Part shown: piece by piece, positions 15,312-20,068 of the stretch
Layout of the letters: every line of letters starts with the position of its first letter
How positions within the stretch are numbered: position 1 is the first letter of the stretch
Origin: an uncultured delta proteobacterium
GTDB lineage: Bacteria > UBA10199 > GCA-002796325 > 1-14-0-20-49-13
Assembly (NCBI GenBank): GCA_903868375.1
Contig: CAIPVD010000189.1
Span: 1-20,068, forward strand
DNA: 20,068 bases
Direction of reading: 5' to 3'
The notes under the pieces: model-generated
Databases searched by the model: none
What the model was told of the DNA's origin: nothing
Seen by the model: the letters and a program-made list of their open reading frames with translations, nothing else
Translations under genes and position numbers: made by a program

Positions 15312-16265
15312 TTATAATGTCTTTGTAGGTTCGGCCTTTTTCTCTCCCTTTGCCTCTTCGGCCTTCTTCTCTGTCAAGGTCTTCTGCCCTTTTCCTGCAT
15401 GAGAATGAGGGCCTTTTTTGCCGGGGCCGCCCCTATTTCCCGCCGGACGTGCTTCGGCAACATAAGCGCGAGGCTTGTCGGTCATCTTCTTTTCCTGTAC
15501 GCGCCCAGCTGGTGCCGTGCCTGCCGGCCTTGATGCCGCTTCTTTTGCCGACCGTTCCGTTTCTTCGCGCATAACCGCTTCGCGGCGCTTGGTGCCTTCT
15601 TCACACGCATTGGCAACGTGAGAAACGAGTAACGTGATCGACCTGATCGCGTCGTCGTTCGCAGGTATCAAATGCTCTATACCGTCTGGATCGCAGTTCG
15701 TGTCTGTAATAGCGACGACTGGAAGTTTTAGCCTCTTCGCTTCTAAAAGTGCGATCTTCTCCGTTTTGGGATCTACGATGAATACAACACTGGGAAGTCG
15801 CGTCATGTTCTTGATGCCGCCGAGCGAATGTTCGAGCTTTTCGATATCGCGTTCCATAGTAAGCGCTTCCTTCTTCGTGAATTTTGCGAAATCGCCCGAA
15901 TCGCGGCGCTGATATAAGCTGTGCAAACGATCGATGCTCGCCTTAATGGTCTTGAAGTTCGTGAGCATTCCGCCAAGCCAGCGCTGGTTAACATAATACT
16001 GGCCCACGCGTTCGGCCTGTTCGCGGACGATATCCGATGCCTGCCTCTTCGTGCCGACGAAAAGTACGTAGCCACCCAAGGCGACCTTATCGGAGACGAC
16101 CTTAAATGCGTCCTTTGCGTATTCGACCGTTTTGTCGAGGTTTAGGATATGGATCCCGTTCTTGACGCCGAAAATATACGGCTTCATTTTTGGGTTCCAT
16201 CTGGACGTTTGGTGCCCGAAGTGACAACCGGCTTCGAGCAGTTCTTTGACTGTGATATCTGGCAT
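15312..16265 (-). CDS. rpsB: Ribosomal protein S2 with a long charged C-terminal tail
   Basis: Small-subunit ribosomal protein. Family features include ELLEAGCHFGHQTSRWNP (8-25), MKPYIFG (27-33), FVGTKRQA (69-76), YVNQRWLGGMLTNF (91-104), VDPKTEK (164-170) and the AITDTNCDPDGIEHLIPAND region (185-204). An in-frame ATG 20 codons further upstream is rejected: the ATG at 16265 has AAAGGAG at 16271-16277, 5 nt away, and gives the standard M-P-x-I-T-V-K-E-L-L-E-A-G N terminus. The S2 fold ends near 225, yet the protein runs to 317. The extra ~90 residues are low-complexity and rich in Lys, Arg, Glu, Ala, Pro and Gly, so probably disordered. A hairpin lies in the leader. Confidence 0.97.
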   Translation of the reverse strand: MPDITVKELLEAGCHFGHQTSRWNPKMKPYIFGVKNGIHILNLDKTVEYAKDAFKVVSDKVALGGYVLFVGTKRQASDIVREQAERVGQYYVNQRWLGGMLTNFKTIKASIDRLHSLYQRRDSGDFAKFTKKEALTMERDIEKLEHSLGGIKNMTRLPSVVFIVDPKTEKIALLEAKRLKLPVVAITDTNCDPDGIEHLIPANDDAIRSITLLVSHVANACEEGTKRREAVMREETERSAKEAASRPAGTAPAGRVQEKKMTDKPRAYVAEARPAGNRGGPGKKGPHSHAGKGQKTLTEKKAEEAKGEKKAEPTKTL

Positions 16266-16310
16266 ATTCTCTCCTTTGGTTAATGCCTCCACCCCTATAC
16301 TATGAATCGA

Positions 16311-16338
16311 CCGTTCTTTAGACAATTCTTAAGAACGG
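16311..16338 (-). promoter_or_regulatory. Hairpin in the rpsB leader region
   Basis: CCGTTCTT (16311-16318) and AAGAACGG (16331-16338) form a perfect 8-bp inverted repeat around a 12-nt loop, about 45 nt before the rpsB ATG. No T-run follows on the - strand, so it is not an intrinsic terminator. A leader structure for S2 autoregulation or an operator are possible readings. Confidence 0.5.
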
Positions 16339-16349
16339 CACCAAAAGGA

Positions 16350-16355
16350 ATCATA
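16350..16355 (-). promoter_or_regulatory. Possible -10 box for rpsB (weak)
   Basis: TATGAT on the - strand matches 5 of 6 bases of the -10 consensus and would place the transcript start just ahead of the leader hairpin. I see no convincing -35 hexamer 16-18 nt upstream, so this is only a candidate for the operon promoter, which must lie somewhere in 16266-16499. Confidence 0.25.
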
Positions 16356-16439
16356 AGAGGTGTGCGAATTTGCGCGGCATTGCTAACATGAGAGAAGCCA
16401 AAAAGCAAAGCGAAAAATTCAAATATTTTTGATTGCCGT

Positions 16440-16468
16440 TTGAGACGATTAGGGCTATAAATTAATAA
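16440..16468 (+). promoter_or_regulatory. Possible promoter of the exported-protein operon
   Basis: TTGAGA (16440-16445) is followed after 17 nt by TAATAA (16463-16468) in an AT-rich stretch. The -35 is good and the -10 weak; an overlapping TATAAA sits at 16456-16461 but at poor spacing. The start codon at 16500 lies about 30 nt downstream, a plausible leader length. The whole 16266-16499 gap serves as the divergent promoter region for rpsB and this operon; I see no gene in it. Confidence 0.3.
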
Positions 16469-16499
16469 GCGCCTGCAAAGATAACACAATGTAATCATT

Positions 16500-17240
16500 A
16501 TGAAATTTTTAAAGATCATATCGGTTGTGATAGTGCTCCTTATCTCGGTTCCGGCCATAGCCAGCGATTGGGAGTCATATCAGAAGAGCGGCGACAAGAA
16601 TCCAAAGTGGGACGATTACATACAAGCTGGGTTCACATCCTTCGATAGCGGCAATTTAGGCCCGGCGGAAATGTTCTTACAGCGTGCCATTGCCAGAGGT
16701 TGCGAAGACGGGCTGGTATATGTAAAGATCGGCCTATATAATGAAGCGCAGCGGAACTACAAAAAGGCGATCGAATACCTGAAAAAAGCCGCACCGCTCC
16801 TCCAAAAACAATATCCGAACCACGAAATGACCAGGTCGATAGACGATTTCCTTGGCCGAAACTTTTTCCTAAGCGGAGATAAGAACGAAGCGATCCCCTA
16901 TCTTCAAAGAGGCGCGGAAAAAGACAGCTTTACCGCTTTGTACTTCCTGGGCCAGATATACCGCGACAAACAGCAGCTGGACGACGCAGGCGAATATTTT
17001 CAGAAGGCGTTGAGCGCAAAACATCCCGAAGGATTGCCGCCTTCGGTAGATATCCTTATTATGACCGAGCTTGGAAAGATACTCTACACGCAGAAACGGA
17101 TCGACAAATCCTACACCGTTTGGGTGGAGATACTAAAGCACGACCCGGCGAATCAGGTAGCGCTTTCTTACAAGAACAAGATCGACAAGGACAGATATTC
17201 GGAGAAGGAAAAGAAGGTGATGGAAGAGATGACTAAATGA
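16500..17240 (+). CDS. Exported TPR-repeat protein
   Basis: A 246-residue protein with an N-terminal signal peptide (KFLK, then a hydrophobic run; likely cleavage after AIA at 21). The mature part is helical with TPR-like pairs at about 41-67, 78-100, 115-140, 143-173 and 188-215. Each shows the usual pattern of small residue and aromatic, for example SGNLGPAEMFLQRAI, SGDKNEAIPYLQRGA and KQQLDDAGEYFQKAL. Such proteins are periplasmic scaffolds or adaptors; no enzyme motif is present. It ends in a highly charged tail (KDRYSEKEKKVMEEMTK). No Shine-Dalgarno is visible before the ATG. It overlaps the next gene by ATGA, so the two are probably made together. The partner and process are unknown. 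Confidence 0.85.
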   Translation: MKFLKIISVVIVLLISVPAIASDWESYQKSGDKNPKWDDYIQAGFTSFDSGNLGPAEMFLQRAIARGCEDGLVYVKIGLYNEAQRNYKKAIEYLKKAAPLLQKQYPNHEMTRSIDDFLGRNFFLSGDKNEAIPYLQRGAEKDSFTALYFLGQIYRDKQQLDDAGEYFQKALSAKHPEGLPPSVDILIMTELGKILYTQKRIDKSYTVWVEILKHDPANQVALSYKNKIDKDRYSEKEKKVMEEMTK

Positions 17241-17866
17241 AAAAAATTTGGATCTTATTTGGACTTTGTATCTTGTCATTTGGATCTTCTGCATATGCCA
17301 AGGCGCCCGTCGGTTTTCACGAGGGCCCGTATTTTCTTATCAATACCGGAGTTCGCAATTTTACCGCGGATAATAATGCAAGGACAGGCGCACAAGTTGG
17401 AAGGAACTTCGAACCGGTGGTCGGTTTTAACTTCGGCTGGAACTTAACCGACTATTTCGCGCCGGAACTACAGGCCCGTTATTCAACGAGCAAGTCAAAC
17501 GGCAGTCGCGAACAGCTGGTGAACGTCAACGTGAACGCCATTTACTTTTTAGTGATAGACCAACTGACATCGTCTTCCGTTTACATCCTTCCGTTCTTGC
17601 AGGGCGGGCCTGTCGTTCAGGCTGGCGTTATTCCTGGTGATCCTTCGGTTGGGGGAACCATCACCGTCGTGGCCGGCGGCTTTGGAGTTGGAGGCGGAGT
17701 GAGGGTAATGTTTCTAACGTACGGTTACGTCGGCATATTGGGCCAGGTCGATTTTATAGACTTCCCCGGCAAATCGCAAAATATCGGCGGCGTTGACACG
17801 ACGATATTGAAAGGCGGCTGGGACCCGCAAATCGGCGCAACCTTTGAAGCCGGCGTACATTTTTAA
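17237..17866 (+). CDS. Small outer-membrane beta-barrel protein, unknown function
   Basis: A 209-residue protein with a signal peptide (MKKIWILFGLCILSFGSSAYA, cleavage probably after residue 21). The mature part alternates hydrophobic and polar residues in strand-length segments (for example FEPVVGFNFGWNLTDYFAPE, VNVNVNAIYFLV and FGVGGGVRVMF) and ends in GVHF, the terminal aromatic typical of BAM-inserted barrels. The size suits an 8-stranded OmpA/OmpW-like barrel; I recognise no specific family. A Gly/Val-rich central portion is notable. The ATG overlaps the stop of the TPR gene upstream, which argues for a joint role. Confidence 0.82.
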   Translation: MKKIWILFGLCILSFGSSAYAKAPVGFHEGPYFLINTGVRNFTADNNARTGAQVGRNFEPVVGFNFGWNLTDYFAPELQARYSTSKSNGSREQLVNVNVNAIYFLVIDQLTSSSVYILPFLQGGPVVQAGVIPGDPSVGGTITVVAGGFGVGGGVRVMFLTYGYVGILGQVDFIDFPGKSQNIGGVDTTILKGGWDPQIGATFEAGVHF

Positions 17867-17872
17867 ATAGAC

Positions 17873-17878
17873 AGGAGG
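17873..17878 (+). promoter_or_regulatory. Shine-Dalgarno AGGAGG of the lipoprotein gene
   Basis: AGGAGG lies 5 nt before the ATG at 17884, in the 17-nt gap after the barrel gene. It is the strongest ribosome-binding site of this four-gene run, so the lipoprotein may be the most abundant product. Confidence 0.75.
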
Positions 17879-17883
17879 AACCT

Positions 17884-18747
17884 ATGAATACAATTAAATT
17901 ATTAGGGATAAGCGCCTGCCTGCTGGTGCTTGCGGCATGTGCATCGACCGTGAATAGCGGCCTAGACAAGGCTCGCTTCGCGCTCGACGATTGCAGCGTT
18001 ACCAACACGGACCCTTGCGACGCTGCAATAGACGCCGTTAATCATATAAGCGTGACCGACCCGGCATATCCTGCGGCCGCAATGATAAAATCGTCTGCAC
18101 TTGCTTCGAAGGCGGGCATTGAAATATTGACCTTAATGTCCGATCTGACAAAGAGCGGCACAAATAGCGACGCGCAAAGGTTCAAGATGCTTCACGACAC
18201 TGCCGTTCTAACTGTAAGAGACACAGATAGTTTAAGGGCTTCCATTATCGCGCTTACTATCGCAACACCGCCTCCTGCCACTGCCGACAACTTTAAGGAT
18301 TTCTATTTCCAAATGGGAATATTGCAATCGGTCGAGTCGTTCACTCTCCCTTCTGTAAAGGCGCAGCCGACCGCGACAAGCCTCGTAACGGTAACGAACA
18401 TTACCGCGGCCGATAAAGGAAATGCACAGGACGATTTTATAGCGGCAGATATCAATTTAAGGATAAGCGGAATAAGCGATCCGACGAGCAAAGGATGGGA
18501 CGCAGTTAAGGCGGGCAGGCAGAACTATTGCATATTGAAGACCATTACTTTGGCGCCGCAGGGTTTTCTTCTATCTGAACTGCAAGACGTTATCACCTGC
18601 CAGCTTTGCAAAGGCGTGACAGACACGACCATCTGCGCAAAGGATTCCGACACCATGACGGCCGCCGATTTTAAATCGCCACAGATAACAAGCTGTACGA
18701 ACTTCAATTACACGGCCTGCGCAAACGCTGTGCAACCGGCGCTTTAA
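17884..18747 (+). CDS. Cys-rich outer-membrane lipoprotein, unknown function
   Basis: A 287-residue protein with a type II signal peptide: a hydrophobic run ending in the lipobox LAAC, lipidated C19. The next residue is Ala, not Asp, which predicts sorting to the outer membrane. The mature chain has eight further cysteines (37, 45, 216, 239, 242, 251, 271, 279), six of them clustered in the last 75 residues including a CQLC pair, so several disulfides are likely. The middle (about 60-200) is Ala/Thr/Ser/Asp-rich and looks helical. I recognise no family; an early segment, ALDDCSVTNTDPCDAAI (33-49), could be a small repeat-like cap. It lies between two barrel genes, so partnership with one of them is plausible. 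Confidence 0.85.
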   Translation: MNTIKLLGISACLLVLAACASTVNSGLDKARFALDDCSVTNTDPCDAAIDAVNHISVTDPAYPAAAMIKSSALASKAGIEILTLMSDLTKSGTNSDAQRFKMLHDTAVLTVRDTDSLRASIIALTIATPPPATADNFKDFYFQMGILQSVESFTLPSVKAQPTATSLVTVTNITAADKGNAQDDFIAADINLRISGISDPTSKGWDAVKAGRQNYCILKTITLAPQGFLLSELQDVITCQLCKGVTDTTICAKDSDTMTAADFKSPQITSCTNFNYTACANAVQPAL

Positions 18748-18767
18748 TATTTTTATAGGGGATAATT

Positions 18768-19928
18768 ATGAAAAAGATATACCTGTTGGCGTTATTCTTA
18801 ATGGCCGTGGCTCCGTTAACCGCGTTCGCAGAGCCGACGACCATCGGCAGCGAATTTCCAACCTTAGGCCGCGGAGTTAGGCCGCTTGGAATGGGTAACG
18901 CGTTCTTAACGATGAAGGGAACCGACGCCAACGTTTTGTTCTACAATCCGGCATCTATCAGCGACTTCGGCAACGAAATAGAATGGACGACCGGCTTTAT
19001 CCCTCCACAGCTCGATCTGAACGTAAAGGCGATCCAACTCATTAAAGATGTGGTAAATTTCAAGAAGGACCTGAACAAACAGAACACCGACAGCGCAAGG
19101 ATCGATACGTTCAACAACTTTGTTAACTCTCACGCCGGCAATTTTTATGGGCTAGATGTTACAATGCCCATGATAGGCGCTCACAACAGGTATTTTGCGG
19201 CGAGCCTTATAACCGACAGCCGGTTCGACATCTCCTTTAGGAACAGGGCATTTCCTAACTTCGAGATTAGGTCAAGAAATCTGGCCGGCGTGGCTCTGGG
19301 CACGGCGCTACCTCTCTTTGACGATACCTTGAGCATCGGCGTTTCCGCAAAAGTGTTATATGGAGTAGAAAACGAGCAGATAATCACGAGCGGTGACATT
19401 CTCAATAATAACTTCGACGAATTCAAATGGGGAAATTGGAAACGTGGCTTGGCTATCGGTGCAGACGTAGGCGCTAAGTACCAGATCCCAGACTTTGGAC
19501 AGGATTGGATCGACACATTGCAACCGACTGTAGCAGTAAGTTATCAGAATATTGGCCAGACAAGATTCTACTTCATGAAGAAGAACGGCGGCCCCACAAA
19601 TCTGCCGCAGGATGTAAGCGCTGGATTTGGCATTCATCCGATAATCGGGTTCGTTGAAACGAGCTTCATGTTCGATTTTAGAGAATTGAATATGAACGAA
19701 GATTTTTGGCTAAAGCTAAATTTCGGCGCCGAGGCAAGATTCCCAAAACGCTTAGGCATGAGGCCGGCGATCAGGGCAGGCGTACATCAGGGCTACCCAG
19801 CAGTTGGCGCAGGACTTGAAGCCGGCCCGTTCATCTGGAACGTTGCGTTCTACGGGATGGAGCTTGGACAATACACCCGCCAAAAAGCTTCATATAGAAT
19901 TGCTAACGAATTCAGCTGGAGATTTTAA
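18768..19928 (+). CDS. PorV/FadL-like outer-membrane beta-barrel protein
   Basis: A 386-residue protein with a signal peptide (cleavage probably after AFA at 21). It has the N-terminal hatch-type motif of the PorV/UPF0164/FadL-like group: RPLGMGNAFLTMKGTDANV (38-56) followed by LFYNPAS (57-63). In other genomes this appears as L-G-M-G-x-A-F ... A-x-x-x-N-P-A. Many amphipathic strands follow, and the chain ends in FSWRF, a terminal Phe as expected for BAM substrates. Relatives move hydrophobic molecules or act as shuttles and anchors for secreted proteins. Which applies here is unknown. AGGGGA at 18757-18762 lies 5 nt before the ATG. It is the last gene of the exported-protein run. Confidence 0.85.
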   Translation: MKKIYLLALFLMAVAPLTAFAEPTTIGSEFPTLGRGVRPLGMGNAFLTMKGTDANVLFYNPASISDFGNEIEWTTGFIPPQLDLNVKAIQLIKDVVNFKKDLNKQNTDSARIDTFNNFVNSHAGNFYGLDVTMPMIGAHNRYFAASLITDSRFDISFRNRAFPNFEIRSRNLAGVALGTALPLFDDTLSIGVSAKVLYGVENEQIITSGDILNNNFDEFKWGNWKRGLAIGADVGAKYQIPDFGQDWIDTLQPTVAVSYQNIGQTRFYFMKKNGGPTNLPQDVSAGFGIHPIIGFVETSFMFDFRELNMNEDFWLKLNFGAEARFPKRLGMRPAIRAGVHQGYPAVGAGLEAGPFIWNVAFYGMELGQYTRQKASYRIANEFSWRF

Positions 19929-19930
19929 AA

Positions 19931-20068
19931 TTAATCCCACAGCTGCGGGTCTTGGATCGACATCGCAACACGAAAGCCGATATTGCGACTGCTACGGTCA
20001 GGACGATGATGGGCGCGCCTGGCTGCTTCAAGACGAAATTCATTATCAATATAGAATCTGGGACATCC
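19931..20068 (-). CDS. SUMF1/formylglycine-generating-enzyme-type domain, C-terminal fragment
   Basis: An open frame enters from the right edge and ends at TAA 19931-19933, only 2 nt after the stop of the convergent barrel gene. The 45 visible residues include FRLEAARRAHHRPD and SRNIGFRVAM. This corresponds to the end of the FGE-sulfatase fold, where an Arg-rich strand is followed by R-x-x-x-(I/L)-G-F-R-(L/V). Members range from true formylglycine-generating enzymes to many secreted proteins and the variable proteins of diversity-generating retroelements. The catalytic region is outside the window, so function is open. No terminator is visible in the 2-nt gap. Confidence 0.6.
   Translation of the reverse strand, partial: GCPRFYIDNEFRLEAARRAHHRPDRSSRNIGFRVAMSIQDPQLWD

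Noticed and set aside
16266..16325. 20-residue upstream extension of ribosomal protein S2
   Set aside because: The ATG at 16265 has AAAGGAG at ideal spacing and gives the standard S2 N terminus; the extension looks like translated leader and overlaps the hairpin.
19938..19951. CCCACAGCTGCGGG near-palindrome as a terminator after the PorV-like gene
   Set aside because: It is short, has a mismatched pair, lacks a T-run, and lies inside the reading frame of the convergent gene.

Overview
The window looks like a chromosomal segment of a Gram-negative bacterium with moderate G+C content. The outer envelope is implied by a lipoprotein, two outer-membrane barrel proteins that end in Phe, and an RseP-type protease. 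The gene order rpsB-tsf-pyrH-frr-uppS-cdsA-dxr-rseP-tsaB, next to a glycogen cluster built on GH57 enzymes, fits an uncultured deltaproteobacterium-like lineage. That placement is inferred from gene order and protein flavour only. No tRNA, rRNA, CRISPR array, insertion sequence or phage gene was seen.

Region 1 (1-8345, + strand) is an alpha-glucan (glycogen) cluster. It holds the tail of a GH57 branching-enzyme-like protein, ADP-glucose pyrophosphorylase (glgC), an uncharacterised GH57 glycosidase, a GH57 4-alpha-glucanotransferase, a GalT-family nucleotidyltransferase and glycogen synthase (glgA). GlgC makes ADP-glucose, GlgA polymerises it, and the GH57 enzymes branch, rearrange and trim the polymer. 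No GH13 enzyme is present in the window. glgC has an unusual upstream region: a good sigma70-like promoter lies so close to the ATG that the mRNA should be nearly leaderless, and a perfect 16-bp palindrome covers the -10 box.

Region 2 (8362-16265, - strand) is a housekeeping operon read from rpsB to tsaB: ribosomal protein S2, EF-Ts, UMP kinase, ribosome recycling factor, UPP synthase, CDP-diglyceride synthase, DXP reductoisomerase, RseP and TsaB. It converges on glgA. A single hairpin with T-runs on both sides appears to terminate both operons, and it encodes the last residues of TsaB.

Region 3 (16500-19928, + strand) is a compact four-gene run of exported proteins: a TPR protein, a small outer-membrane barrel, a Cys-rich lipoprotein and a PorV/FadL-like barrel. 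I cannot assign a function to this set, and it is the best candidate here for something undescribed. A fragment of a formylglycine-generating-enzyme (SUMF1) type domain lies on the - strand at the right edge.

Three short degenerate tandem repeats, each about four units of 7-9 nt, occur at 1624-1660, 4862-4892 (in frame inside a GH57 gene) and 12397-12434 (where they supply the cdsA ribosome-binding site).
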